Positions 8,768-18,304 of a DNA stretch of 64,000 nt are shown in pieces. The stretch is taken from NCBI RefSeq assembly GCF_018389385.1, contig NZ_CP062698.1, positions 3,227,501 to 3,291,500 of the forward strand. Direction: 5' to 3'. This DNA is from Anthocerotibacter panamensis C109 (lineage in GTDB: Bacteria; Cyanobacteriota; Cyanobacteriia; Gloeobacterales; Anthocerotibacteraceae). How positions within the stretch are numbered: the stretch's first letter is position 1; each line of letters starts with the position of its first letter. A program made the position numbers and the translations under genes. The notes below the pieces were generated by a model. That model made no database searches and had not been told where the DNA came from. It saw nothing but the letters and a program-made list of their open reading frames with translations.

Positions 8768-10708
8768 TCAATCAACTTTCTTCACAAATACTAATAGCAT
8801 TGGAATCTGAAGAATTCCAAGTTCTTCAGTGCAAATAATCTCCTCAAAATAAGTCATCCAAAGAACATCCTGAGATGCAACAGTTTTTAATAGACATTCA
8901 AGAGAATCACTGTCATATGCCCTCCTTGGTTTAGGCATGTTAGGTATCCCTGCTCCAGCAAGAACAGCAACAATTAGCCAACCGCCAGACTTCAAAATGC
9001 GATAAGCTTCTTCTACCAGTAAATAATCATCATCTACATACTCTAAAATTTGGCTTGCGATCACACACTGCCAAGAGTTATCATCAAAAGGTAATAAGGC
9101 TTGTATCTCAAGTTGATGCCCTTGTAAATCCCAAAATTTTAGCTGCTGAATAGCTTTATAGCTGACATCCACTCCTAGATAGCTCGCGGAGACATCAGAG
9201 ATAGTTCGAGCCAGGTTTCCTGCTCCACAACCAATTTCTAGTATATGGAGATTGCGATCAATAAGGAATGCCGAAATCCGATCAAAGCAGCCAGTAAAAG
9301 ATGGATATTGACCACCCTTTTCATAAAAAATACTCCAGCTATTTGCTTTTTCTAAATTTTCAATTTGAGCAATGCAATCTTGACATTTATTGAGAGTAAT
9401 AATATCTGGTTTTTCAGTTGCCACGTTTATTCCTTTCAAAAAGATGATTTTAGCATTGGCGAAGTTTCCTATTAAAAAGTTTGCCCAACCTGCATGAAAA
9501 TAGTTATCAATTTCATCAGATGATAATAAAATAGCTTTTTCTAGAGCTATAGCTGCTTCTCTGTAGTTCTCTTGCTTTAAATGCACATGTCCTAGCATGT
9601 TCCAAGCCGCAAAATCACGTGAGGTAATAGTTATTGCTGTATTGATGTGATTAATTGCTCTCGGAAAGTCAGGGGAAGGTACATGTATTAAAGACCAAGC
9701 AAGATATAAGTGCAGAGTATAACTTTCAGGAAAATATGGAAGATAAGTGGTAGCAATAAGAAGTGCAGCATCATAATCATTTTTTTCAATGTAAATCCGC
9801 GTAAGAGGTATAATTGCTTGCAGTTTATAAATATTCTGAATATTTAAATTAATGGCATTACTAAGGTATGTCTGTGCTTCTTCCCATTTCCCAAGCTGTG
9901 CGCTAATAGTCCCACAAGCTACATATGCTTCAAGATGGTATATGAGAGTAGAAGGGGAGAAAGTCATAGCATTGTTAAGCGCTTGTTTAGCATGTGTAAG
10001 AGCTTCTTCAGATTGACCCACATCACGAAGGATAAATGCTAGCTTGCACTGAATATAATAGTCGTTACTGTTTTCGATCAAATATTTTTTCATGATACCT
10101 AAAGCTCTCTCTAGCTTTCGCTTTTCTTTCATGCGATGACGTGTGTAGCCATCGTGGTATACAACCAAATCATTGGCAATCTTGCATTTAGTGTCGCTAA
10201 TATTAAGTTCTTCATGATAGGATCTTTCATAGCGGATCCCTTCAATATTTCGAAATACCCTAAGGATAGTTGCATAAAATACATCTGTGTCCTGATGATC
10301 CTCTAAGATACATACAAGACCTATGCAATCATTGTCTATAATTATTTTTTGAATCGACTTTTGAGATTTTGGAGTTAACATTTCATCTGCATCAAGTACC
10401 AGAATCCATTCACTAGAAGCATGAGAGATTGAGAAATTTCGGGCAGCAGCGAAATCATTACACCAAGTGTAATTAAAAACTTTTGCCCCGAAAGAATGGG
10501 CAATTTGCACTGTGTTGTCTTTAGATCCTGTATCAACTATTATTATTTCATGAACAATGCCTTGAACACTCTTTAAACATCTCGACAGCAATTCCTCTTC
10601 ATCACGGACTATCATGCATAAACTAATAGTGTTGGAAGGAGCCAAGTTTTGTGACCATCCCCGACAGCCATTGGTCTCAGATGAAGAGCTTTGAATTTCT
10701 TCAAGCAT
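8768..10708 (-). CDS. GT2 glycosyltransferase-TPR-SAM methyltransferase fusion
   Basis: A 646-residue protein with three parts. Residues about 27-135 are a family 2 glycosyltransferase core (ISLCMIVRDEE, IIIVDTGSKDNT, VLDADEM). About 200-450 contain TPR-like helical pairs (AAIALEKAI, YFHAGWANFLIG). About 485-640 are a class I methyltransferase with HILEIGCGAGNLA, a YLGVDVS acidic strand and ASQILEYVDDD. The GT2-TPR part resembles tetratricopeptide glycosyltransferases of surface-glycan or peptide-glycan loci. The added methyltransferase suggests sugar transfer and O-methylation by one polypeptide, which is inference. The gene is strongly AT-rich compared with the housekeeping genes around the island. 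A shortened paralogue lies at 12795-13868. Confidence 0.82.
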   Translation of the reverse strand: MLEEIQSSSSETNGCRGWSQNLAPSNTISLCMIVRDEEELLSRCLKSVQGIVHEIIIVDTGSKDNTVQIAHSFGAKVFNYTWCNDFAAARNFSISHASSEWILVLDADEMLTPKSQKSIQKIIIDNDCIGLVCILEDHQDTDVFYATILRVFRNIEGIRYERSYHEELNISDTKCKIANDLVVYHDGYTRHRMKEKRKLERALGIMKKYLIENSNDYYIQCKLAFILRDVGQSEEALTHAKQALNNAMTFSPSTLIYHLEAYVACGTISAQLGKWEEAQTYLSNAINLNIQNIYKLQAIIPLTRIYIEKNDYDAALLIATTYLPYFPESYTLHLYLAWSLIHVPSPDFPRAINHINTAITITSRDFAAWNMLGHVHLKQENYREAAIALEKAILLSSDEIDNYFHAGWANFLIGNFANAKIIFLKGINVATEKPDIITLNKCQDCIAQIENLEKANSWSIFYEKGGQYPSFTGCFDRISAFLIDRNLHILEIGCGAGNLARTISDVSASYLGVDVSYKAIQQLKFWDLQGHQLEIQALLPFDDNSWQCVIASQILEYVDDDYLLVEEAYRILKSGGWLIVAVLAGAGIPNMPKPRRAYDSDSLECLLKTVASQDVLWMTYFEEIICTEELGILQIPMLLVFVKKVD

Positions 10709-11151
10709 AAGGCTCTCACATTTATTGATCTAGCATACCCACCTTTTATAAACCGTCAATACACCTTCAAAAAAAGCACACAGTTCAATAAAAATAAAAT
10801 TATGGCAATATTTGCATTAAGCAATATGCTAAAATGGGGATGCACGGCGTATGTATCTGGTTTCCAATTTAATGCTTATCTATACATCTTTTGTTAACTC
10901 AGGAGGAAGCCTCAAAACTTATTTAACCGCACAAGGAACACGGAACAGGTGGCTTGCAAATATAGTAACCCTAATTGGCTTTGGTTCCCCACTCGTGGGG
11001 CGGGGAGGGGGTGGCTCAAAGGGGGATGCTAGAGTACGGAATGCTGAGAGAGTTAGCTCAGCATACTTCTCCATAAAAAAATTAAATTTGTTTCGTGCAT
11101 TGGGAGAACGAAATGATATGAGCCCATTTAACCGTGGACTCAACGCATGAA
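10709..11151. other. 440-bp intergenic stretch with GC-rich palindromes
   Basis: No supported gene. Within AT-rich DNA there is a patch at about 10910-11070 of clearly higher GC. It contains CCCCAC-tc-GTGGGG (10987-11000) and ATGCTGAG...CTCAGCAT (11041-11064, 8-bp arms). The patch looks inserted and could be the end of a mobile element or a small repeat unit. Open frames on both strands across it lack a ribosome binding site and any recognisable product. Confidence 0.5.
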
Positions 11152-11883
11152 TTATAGCTTGCGAGCGATGATAATATATTGATATGCAAAGAGCCGGAAT
11201 ATTTCTTCTTTAGTAAGGTTACTCATCGTTAGCTTTCCAAAGTTAAAACTGTTATCATTTTCCTGCACTTCAGATATATTTATTGAAGGGTTGAAGTTAA
11301 TATTGATGTGAGCAACTTCAAGTCCCGCGCCTGTAACAAGTTCTTGAATCTCTGTAAGAGTGAAAAATCGGATATGTGTAACATCAAGCAGGCCAGCACT
11401 CTCATACTTCCACTGGCCATGAGCAAGATTAGCGATAACGCTTATATTCTGTGCATTTGGAATTGAGAGGACAACGTATCCACCTGATTTAACAAGTAGA
11501 GACATTGAAACCAATATTTCCCAAGGATCATATAAATGCTCTAGAACGTCAAGCGCAACAAGTAAATCAAAGTCTTCTTCTCTAAAACCTAAATCACTAA
11601 ATGAGGTCTTTTCAATATCTGCTATATGAACTTCATCGAGTACTGCTCGGGCCAACTGTGCAGCCTCCTCAAACATCTCTATCCCGACATAATGCTCTAT
11701 CCCCATTTTTTCTTTAAGATGTTTTCCTGTAGCTCCTGCTGAGCAACCGATCTCAAGAACGCGTTTAGCTTGAATATCAAGTTGGAAAAGAGGATTTATG
11801 ACATCATGTCGGACGAGATGATAGTAGGATTCAACTTTATCCAAGTTTAGAGGACTTTTTGTGTGTTTTGCTCGCTCAGACAT
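11152..11883 (-). CDS. class I SAM-dependent methyltransferase
   Basis: A 243-residue methyltransferase. Motif I is VLEIGCSAGATGKHL, followed by HYVGIEM, DLLVALDVLEHLYDPWE and the strand GGYVVLSIPNAQN, as in the UbiE/Methyltransf_23 type common in surface-glycan clusters. The substrate is probably a sugar or a lipid-linked glycan in view of the neighbours, but nothing in the sequence fixes it. It is AT-rich like the adjacent genes and on the same strand. The 96-base gap to the CgeB-like gene allows co-transcription. Confidence 0.82.
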   Translation of the reverse strand: MSERAKHTKSPLNLDKVESYYHLVRHDVINPLFQLDIQAKRVLEIGCSAGATGKHLKEKMGIEHYVGIEMFEEAAQLARAVLDEVHIADIEKTSFSDLGFREEDFDLLVALDVLEHLYDPWEILVSMSLLVKSGGYVVLSIPNAQNISVIANLAHGQWKYESAGLLDVTHIRFFTLTEIQELVTGAGLEVAHININFNPSINISEVQENDNSFNFGKLTMSNLTKEEIFRLFAYQYIIIARKL

Positions 11884-11979
11884 TATCTTAATTCCTCCCC
11901 TTTGTTTTTTGGACTGTAAGTTAATTATGCTTTATAATTTTTGAATTACGTTTGATGTGAACAGACTATACATCTAAAT

Positions 11980-12798
11980 TTAAAGAACTTTACTAAGATA
12001 GCTAGTCATGGGAAGTTTCTGAAAGAATTTATATCCCTCATCTGCGATTTGGTAACGCTCTTCAGGTTGATCTATATAGTATTGACAGCAATCAACCAGC
12101 ATTTCATAGGGCACGGAAATAATACCTTCAAGATAAGGATTATTAGGGGAGTCTTCAGAAATAACAAAGCAGTGGTTGTTCAATAAGTAAGATATACGAA
12201 CCTGTTCCATAACTTGACTTTCATAGTAGTGAATGTTCATAATAATTCTTGATTTTGCAATAAAAGCATCGCGCTGTTCCCCATAAACACCAAAAATGTG
12301 AACAACATTGTAGTCTTTCGAAAGCTCATGTAAGATAGAGTTCCTTCGGTGATTAGTTGATCCATAAAATAACACATCAACTTCAGGAATAGATGGAACA
12401 ATTGTTTCTAGCTTCTCATGAAAGCCGATAGGCAATAATTTTGTATTTTTTACGCCTTTGCTATGAAGAAACAGTATATTATCTAGTGAATAATCCCAAA
12501 CGAAGATACTATTTTTCATAACACCTAGGGAGGAGAGATTAAACCATCCTTCACGATCGGAAAGTTGCTCAAGCTGATATATTATATACCTATACTCCAA
12601 TGAAAAGCTTATATCATTTATGAGGTGATATCCTAGTACTACATTTATAGAACTGGAGTCAAAAGTATTGAATTGTAAAGTGCATGGAATTTCCAATGAT
12701 AAGAAAGAATAGTAAAGGAGTTTGCCAACGTCAAGCAATGCCATTGAATGCACATATCCTTTGGGTGAAATTATTACGATATTATAAGATTCCATCAA
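11980..12798 (-). CDS. CgeB-like glycosyltransferase-family protein
   Basis: A 272-residue protein with features of the CgeB/GT-B-like family seen in glycan loci. There is a mid-protein PEVDVLFYGSTNHRRNSIL block, then HIFGVYGEQRDAFIAKSRIIMNI, and a C-terminal LNNHCFVISEDSP segment that resembles the sugar-nucleotide side of GT-B folds. The N-terminal Rossmann half is shorter than in full GT-B enzymes. The start codon overlaps the end of the GT2-TPR gene (ATGA at 12795-12798), which argues for translational coupling. The donor and acceptor are unknown. Confidence 0.65.
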   Translation of the reverse strand: MMESYNIVIISPKGYVHSMALLDVGKLLYYSFLSLEIPCTLQFNTFDSSSINVVLGYHLINDISFSLEYRYIIYQLEQLSDREGWFNLSSLGVMKNSIFVWDYSLDNILFLHSKGVKNTKLLPIGFHEKLETIVPSIPEVDVLFYGSTNHRRNSILHELSKDYNVVHIFGVYGEQRDAFIAKSRIIMNIHYYESQVMEQVRISYLLNNHCFVISEDSPNNPYLEGIISVPYEMLVDCCQYYIDQPEERYQIADEGYKFFQKLPMTSYLSKVL

Positions 12799-13868
12799 TG
12801 ATTTACCTCTATTGCAGCTTGAGTTTCAGGTGTAACTTCGTCAGGCTTGAAAACTTTTTTTGCAAAGGTTAATATAACTGGAACCTGAAGGTTTTCATGC
12901 TGCTCTGTTTCGACAAAACTTCGATCTATGAGAAAAGAAGCAATCTGATCAAAACAGCCAATAAATATAGGATAATCAGAATTTATTTTGTAATAGTAAT
13001 CCCAGCCATCTCGCAAATGCCCTTCAATTACTCTAAGACGATCTTGACGACTACCCCGCACAACCTCATTTAGGTTTTTCAGATACAGTTTTATGCTAAT
13101 TTGCATGGCTTGCTTTATTCGCTTGAATTGATTATCTTCAAGAAGAGCACATCCCAAATAAAAGTAATTCTCAGCCTCTTGAGGTGACATAGAAACAGCT
13201 TTTTCTAAGGCTGAAATAGCTGCCTTATAATCCTGATACCCGAAGTAAACGCGCCCTGACATTGTCCAAGCCACAGGATCCGTAGGATTGATAGCCGTCG
13301 CTTTAGTTATATACTCTGTAAATTTTTCATATTCTTTTAAGAAATGGAGTAGCCACCCAAGTAATACATTGAGCGCAAAACTCATTGGGAAATCAGCAAT
13401 GTATTTTTTGCAAATATCAGCACTTTCTTTGAATTTGCCCTGATCAATACCTTGATGGTCTTCAAAGGTACACATATAAGCAGTAAAGTTATTACTGTTT
13501 TTAAGAACCTCCTTTACTGAACTACGAAAACTTTGTGTAAGAGCTTCATCTGCATCTAGAACAAGTATCCATCCAGAAATTGCATAGCTTAGTGAAACAT
13601 TTCGAGCTGCGGCGAAATCGTCAGTCCACTCATAATAAAAAACTTTTGCCCCATAAGAAGAGGCAATTTCTACTATCCTATCTGTAGAGCCTGTATCTAC
13701 TATGATTATTTCGTCAACTATCCCTTGGACACTCTCTAGGCACCTAGGAAGTAACGCTTCTTCGTCTCGCACAATCATGCAAAGACTAATACTACCTGGA
13801 GAAGTTAATTCTGGCCTCCAACCCTGACAAGCATTTTGCAAAATCTTCTCCTCTTGTCCTTTAGTCAT
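12795..13868 (-). CDS. shrunken GT2-TPR protein, paralogue of the three-domain fusion
   Basis: A 357-residue protein whose N-terminal 125 residues match the GT2 core of the fusion at 8768-10708 (ISLCMIVRDEE, IIIVDTGSTDR, FAAARN, LVLDADEAL). After EDHQ, about 160 residues present in the paralogue are missing and the sequence resumes in the last TPR-like units. After FLIDR, about 150 residues, the whole methyltransferase core, are also missing, and only the tail LQVPVILTFAKKVF remains. Both losses keep the frame. It may still bind a nucleotide-sugar, but the GT2 fold beyond the DAD motif is shortened, so activity is doubtful. It is coupled to the CgeB-like gene by a 4-base overlap. Confidence 0.75.
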   Translation of the reverse strand: MTKGQEEKILQNACQGWRPELTSPGSISLCMIVRDEEALLPRCLESVQGIVDEIIIVDTGSTDRIVEIASSYGAKVFYYEWTDDFAAARNVSLSYAISGWILVLDADEALTQSFRSSVKEVLKNSNNFTAYMCTFEDHQGIDQGKFKESADICKKYIADFPMSFALNVLLGWLLHFLKEYEKFTEYITKATAINPTDPVAWTMSGRVYFGYQDYKAAISALEKAVSMSPQEAENYFYLGCALLEDNQFKRIKQAMQISIKLYLKNLNEVVRGSRQDRLRVIEGHLRDGWDYYYKINSDYPIFIGCFDQIASFLIDRSFVETEQHENLQVPVILTFAKKVFKPDEVTPETQAAIEVNH

Positions 13869-14384
13869 TCCCTTTCTCTACTCTCTTTATTATGATACCC
13901 AGATGGTGAGCTGCTCCCTTCAGGCTGGAACTCCTTACCTACGATCAGGGGAAGACAGACCAGCCGCAGACCAGCCAGGGGCTCTAGCTTGGGCTTATCC
14001 CGAACTCATGTTCCTACCCTTTGCCTATCCTTGACAACTTAAGATCAACTTTGATTGGCCCAGCCCTACATATAGCATCTTCATGGATGCACGCTTCTAG
14101 ATGCGGATCCAGGTCTTTTTTCCTTCTGGAGGCTTAAAATTTTGTTAAAGCGCTAAGGTGGCTGCTATGTAATGATCTCAGAAAGTGCTGAAACCCTCTT
14201 GGCGACTGGACTTTTTTCTTAAGTTGTCAGAGATGCCTTTGCCAAGTTTGTCCTCTATTTCTTAAGATCCTACTTATATAGGTATTCAGGTCGTAGTAGA
14301 TTCTTTACAAGTCTTTCCTGGAAAAAGTTTTAGCTTTTTAGGCTAAAGTAACTATTCTCAACTAAGGTTACGCCATGTACAACT
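13869..14384. other. 515-bp stretch without a gene
   Basis: No open frame with supporting signals. It contains a short direct repeat (AGACCAGCC twice, 13957-13965 and 13968-13976) and a hairpin near 14328-14346 (TTTAGC / GCTAAA). Its right end probably includes the downstream terminal region of the IS982-type element, but I cannot recognise the terminal repeat. Confidence 0.4.
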
Positions 14385-15144
14385 TTAGATGGCGAGGAGG
14401 CCATCGAGTTGTAGAGGGTTTACTGCCCCGCAGCGACTATTGAGTAGCACAGCCAAGGTATGAGCTAATATCTTGCGCCCTAGGCGGTTAGTCAGATGCC
14501 ATAAGTCCCGCGCCCAAACTTTTTCGATACTAAATCGAGCGCACAATTGACCATTTACCATCTCTATTAACCGACGAGTAGACATCAGCTCCTTCACAAA
14601 ATCAAGTGTCCAAGTTTCTTTCATGTTTTTGCGTAGAGGAGTTTGAAAATTGATTCCTTCTTGCTGTAGCTCTTCTTGCAATGCACTACTTAAATATCCT
14701 TTGTCTCCAATCACTAAACCAGAGATGTTTTGAGCTAATTCCCATAAGCAATCTCGCTCACTGCTATTGGCTGGAGTTGATGTGAATGCAGTGATTACAC
14801 CTAAGCTACTGATGAGAAGAGGACCATGAAAGCCATAGTAGTACTGCTTTTTAGCTGCACAATAACCATAGCTTGCCTCACCCGCAAAGCTCCGGCAACG
14901 AGGAGCACGCGTAATCACGCATACAGGAATCGGGAATCCATCTACTATATGAATGTTGTCATTAAATCCCTGTAAGGCTTGGGTAAATTTCTGCTGCAGG
15001 TATTGCTTAATCCAGCACAGATTGGCAGCGCGACGTACAAAAGTTTCCCGTGTCGTCAATTTAGGAAACCAACTTTGCCAGTGTTGGCGAAAGTAGCTCC
15101 AGATGTCTTTATCGGTATCGTGACCGAGAAATTCACCTACAGGT
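14385..15144 (-). pseudogene. IS982-family transposase, 5'-truncated
   Basis: The reading frame gives GEFLGHDTDKDIWSYFRQHW, then TTRETFVRRAANLCW, HIVDGFPIPVC, RCRSFAGEASYGYCAAKKQYYYGFHG, VIGDKGYLS and LLNSR. This is the pattern of IS982-type DDE transposases, including the Asp of the IVDGFP block and the Asp of GDKGY. The frame is closed by a TGA just upstream of 15144, and the usual N-terminal helix-turn-helix region (roughly 60 residues ending LSDSEV...) is absent. An internal ATG/TTG near 15059 would give only 224 residues. It is judged a non-functional fragment. Confidence 0.75.
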
Positions 15145-15155
15145 GGGTTTCCACC

Positions 15156-15371
15156 TCACAGTAGACCCGTATGATAAATTCGTCTCATGAAATCACTGTC
15201 CCGCTCCTGCTTCCACTTCTCTATTGGAAGTCTACAGGGTGGGATTTTCTTTTGGGAAAGTTGTACACCGCGTAAGGTTTCCAAATAAGCCTTATCAAGA
15301 ATTTTTTGTTTTGGCGAGATTAGCAAAACGCTATAGATAGCCTTTTCCCCCTTGAATTCCTGCATTAGCAC
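15156..15371 (-). CDS. hypothetical 71-residue fragment
   Basis: An open frame of mixed basic composition (KQKILDKAYLETLRG, PIEKWKQERDSDF) lying directly upstream of the truncated IS982 transposase and on the same strand. There is no clear ribosome binding site and I recognise no family. It could be the remains of a gene cut by the insertion sequence. The rest of 15145-15509 shows nothing else. Confidence 0.25.
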   Translation of the reverse strand: MLMQEFKGEKAIYSVLLISPKQKILDKAYLETLRGVQLSQKKIPPCRLPIEKWKQERDSDFMRRIYHTGLL

Positions 15372-15509
15372 ATGGATGATTACCTGCCAATAGGTCAGTT
15401 TATCTTATCTATGCTGAAAGGAGAATCATCGCATAGAGGGATCAATGTGCCTACTATGAAAATTAAAGCAGTATCTGTTTAAGCAGCATATTTCTGTCTT
15501 TGCATATGT

Positions 15510-17030
15510 CTAATTGAGCAGCCGATGCACTCCCAAGTCAAAAGCAGTGTGAGTGTCTTCTGTCTTAAGCCGGATCCATTGTTGGAGCTGAGCCAGTAAG
15601 ACTTGCCAGTGTAGTGGGCTGAGGTTGCTAGCAAGAGAAATCTCTACTTGTGAAGAAACCTCGAAGCCTTTTTCTAACACTAGATAGCTAACTACACTGG
15701 TCAGCATTGCGCTGATCCTTTCAGCTGGAAAGTCTTTAGCGGCTAGAATAAGAGTCATTTTTGCTCGATTAGGATGATTCGATATCCACAGCACTAATCG
15801 CTCTAGCTGCTTGTAAAGAATTTCATCGGATTGATTCCAGTCAGGAAAAGTAATTAAATTGATTTCTCGCAGTCTAAAAATTTCTTTAATTTGATAGCAA
15901 AGTAGGTTTTCTTCAATCACTGATGTATCAGACTTAAGCGCTTTTAGAGTAGCTTCAAGATAAGAAGATCCCCATCTCTGGCATGGCTCTAGATGGTTTC
16001 CTTCAGCCCATTCATTCCAAGCATTAATAAATACTAATCCTGGTTTTGATGGGTTTTTATTGATCCTTTGTATAACAGTACGTAGCCAAAACTCATAGAG
16101 TTCTGGTCTTGAACCAGTGAAAATAAGAGCTTGCTTATTACGCCGTGCTGAATTATCCCAGGCAGGCATTACACAAGGAAAATATGTGTATGATGGCTCA
16201 GGTTTAGAAAGCGCTATCTGAATTAACGATGAATAGTCATAGATAGAATTTTGGACATAGGCAGGATTGACTAAATCAAGGCTCGGTCCAAAACGCCAGA
16301 GTTTACTTTGATGGATCGGAGCAAGAGGGGGACCAAGGTAGAGAAGATCAGGTTGAAATTCCATAGCTGCGTCAAATCCGATCTCAACCGGATCACTGCG
16401 ATCCATCAAAGTTCTCTGTACACAGCAAAGGAAGAGATCACCGATACCCAATTTCTGTGCCTCTTCTCTCCAAACCAATGTTGTTTTAAAGGGATTAGGT
16501 AGTTTTGAAGCCCGATATATAATGAATAGTGGCTTACCATCAACTCTGATATATCTTTTATCAGCAAATGCCTTAGCCAACCAATGAATATGTGCCCTGT
16601 CATCCTCTTCAGAATATTTTTGTTCAATAAGAATTTCACGATCAAGACCATCCCAAGTTCTAGTCCAATTTTCATTAGGCCAACAAAGGCAAAATGGAAA
16701 ATCTGGCTGCCCCGATAATAAAACCTCGTCAAAAGGTTTTTCAAGAAGCTGATTTCCATGAAACCAATAATGATAATAGCAAAATCCGTATATACCATGT
16801 GCCTTAGCTAAATCAGCCTGTGCTTGTCGTACCTCAGGTAAGCGTAGATCATAAAATCCAAGATCACTTGGTAGATGAGGCTGATAATGACCTGGAAATA
16901 AAGGTTTGGCTTTAGTAACGTTAGTCCACTCTGTAAATCCCTTGCCCCACCAGTTGTCATTTTCAGGAATAGGATGATATTGAGGGAGGTAAAAAGCAAT
17001 TAAGCGTACCTCGTGACTAAGATTAGACAT
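15510..17030 (-). CDS. WbsX-type glycosyltransferase-family protein
   Basis: A 506-residue protein. Residues 7 to about 360 carry the hallmarks of the Glyco_tran_WbsX family: IAFYLPQYHPIPENDNWWG, GFTEWTNV, GFCYYHYWFHG, LCWPNENWTRTWDG and FINAWNEWAEGNHLEP. Proteins of this type occur in O-antigen and rhamnan loci and resemble a glycoside-hydrolase-like barrel (GH99-like). The last 130 residues form an extra domain that I do not recognise. Base composition is more AT-rich than the housekeeping genes. It probably acts in synthesis or trimming of a surface glycan together with the other island genes. Confidence 0.85.
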   Translation of the reverse strand: MSNLSHEVRLIAFYLPQYHPIPENDNWWGKGFTEWTNVTKAKPLFPGHYQPHLPSDLGFYDLRLPEVRQAQADLAKAHGIYGFCYYHYWFHGNQLLEKPFDEVLLSGQPDFPFCLCWPNENWTRTWDGLDREILIEQKYSEEDDRAHIHWLAKAFADKRYIRVDGKPLFIIYRASKLPNPFKTTLVWREEAQKLGIGDLFLCCVQRTLMDRSDPVEIGFDAAMEFQPDLLYLGPPLAPIHQSKLWRFGPSLDLVNPAYVQNSIYDYSSLIQIALSKPEPSYTYFPCVMPAWDNSARRNKQALIFTGSRPELYEFWLRTVIQRINKNPSKPGLVFINAWNEWAEGNHLEPCQRWGSSYLEATLKALKSDTSVIEENLLCYQIKEIFRLREINLITFPDWNQSDEILYKQLERLVLWISNHPNRAKMTLILAAKDFPAERISAMLTSVVSYLVLEKGFEVSSQVEISLASNLSPLHWQVLLAQLQQWIRLKTEDTHTAFDLGVHRLLN

Positions 17031-17130
17031 TTAGGCTCGCCTTCCTTTCTGGAGATGCATCAACGTTGCACATCTGGTTTAGAACTGACTAGACACTTCC
17101 TGAATAGCATACCTCAAATGCATTTTATAT

Positions 17131-18304
17131 GGGAGCATCCCAGTTTTGCAAACGAGCATTTATACTTAGTCAATCTTAGCTTTGGTAAAAAGTCCCAAGC
17201 GCCCATCCAGGTATGCACAGCGCTGGCGTAGTACCTGATTGATATTCTCTGCCTTCCACTGCGCTCCCGATATCTGGATGCGCCGCCCTAGCTGCTTCAC
17301 CGTGGACTCTACCGAGCCGGAGCCTATCGAACTATCTTGCTGCTGCTGCTGGTAATCGACAATCCACTCCCGGTGCTTGCGGATATACCCACAGCAATTT
17401 TGGGCTCCCAAACGCTTCCACTCATCGATTAACCCCAACCCCCGCTGCGTCTGGCCCCGCCACAGCAAGGCTTCCAACTGCTTGAGCCGTCGAGGGGACT
17501 CCTGGACTTTGTAGAGGTTCTCCTTCAAGTGATACCAGTCCAGGATCTCCCTACGCTGCGACGGCAGAGCAATCTGGCTCATCAGGTTCCAGCTCCCATC
17601 ATGCCCATCGCCTAGACAAATGACAGGGGTTGCCAGAGGTTGATGGTTTACCCACTGCACCAACGCTGCGTTGTCGCTCCACCAAGCCGCGCGGGCGACC
17701 CCATGCAAGCTGACGGCTTGGTAGTCCTGCCAGATACTCGGTTCGCCGGTCGGGGTGCGTAGCCGAACTTTTCCGCCGTCGATACTTAACTGCGACACCG
17801 CGTCTGGGGCTTGTACCTCGGGGGAATTGCTGTCGGTGCACCAACCGCTACTGGGTACTACGCGCGACTGCCGGTCAGGGCCTGGAGGTCGCGCTGGGCG
17901 TTTGCATAGGAGCCATTGGCACTCAAGCGTACACAGCATGGCTCCAGCCAGGGGCTCAGTTGGGTGGAGGACTTGACCTTCAGTTTCTGCGCTTGGGCCT
18001 CCGTCAAGGTTAGGGTGCCAAGACAGCTTTTGAGCTTTCGTTCGCGCCCACGGGTGGTCTGAGTGCTGGTGCGGATAAAAAAAGGGCGCCTTGCGGGCTG
18101 ATGTGCTCGATTACCTGCTGGCGTACGGTCAGTTCCAGGGATTCCAGGGACGCAAGGTGCTCACTGGGCGTGTCTTTATAGAGAATGGCTGCGATTTCTT
18201 GAACACAGGCATCCAGGCGCTTGGCGTCTTCGGGTGTCATCGATAGGTTCCCCGGCTAGCTTTACCCTTTTACTGTGCCCTATTTACAAAACTGGGATGC
18301 TCCC
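17131..18304 (-). mobile_element. ISKra4-like insertion sequence, copy 1, both ends present
   Basis: The left end GGGAGCATCCCAGTTTTG (17131) is matched inverted at the right end (CAAAACTGGGATGCTCCC, ending 18304), giving terminal inverted repeats of about 22 bp with one mismatch. The element is 1,174 bp. Flanks TTTTATAT (left) and TTTCATAT (right) are a near-perfect 8-bp repeat that could be a decayed target duplication. The single transposase gene inside is broken by frameshifts. A 503-bp near-identical piece of the same end lies at 22062-22564 in the same orientation. Confidence 0.75.
17166..18240 (-). pseudogene. ISKra4-like transposase with frameshifts
   Basis: The N-terminal part (18240 to about 18080; MTPEDAKRLDACVQEIAAIL) runs into a shift after EHISPQ. 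The second frame continues as FFIRTSTQTTRGRERKLK and LTEAQAQKLKVKSSTQLSP. Near 17860, further shifts and a TAG inside TQ*RLVHRQQFP break it again. From about 17840 the third frame gives QLSIDGGKVRL, ICLGDGHDGSWNL, EILDWYHLKEN, SIGSGSVESTVKQLGRR and the C-terminus. The order of blocks and the DGG/GDGHDG acidic motifs fit ISKra4-type transposases. No intact protein can be made. Confidence 0.75.

Noticed and set aside
10691-11150. Overlapping short open frames on both strands
   Set aside because: No ribosome binding site and no recognisable product; they cross from AT-rich DNA into a GC-rich patch with a composition jump inside the frame.
13957-13976. Two copies of AGACCAGCC, considered as a repeat array or target site
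   Set aside because: Only two short units with no further copies or spacer pattern, so not a CRISPR or clear attachment site.
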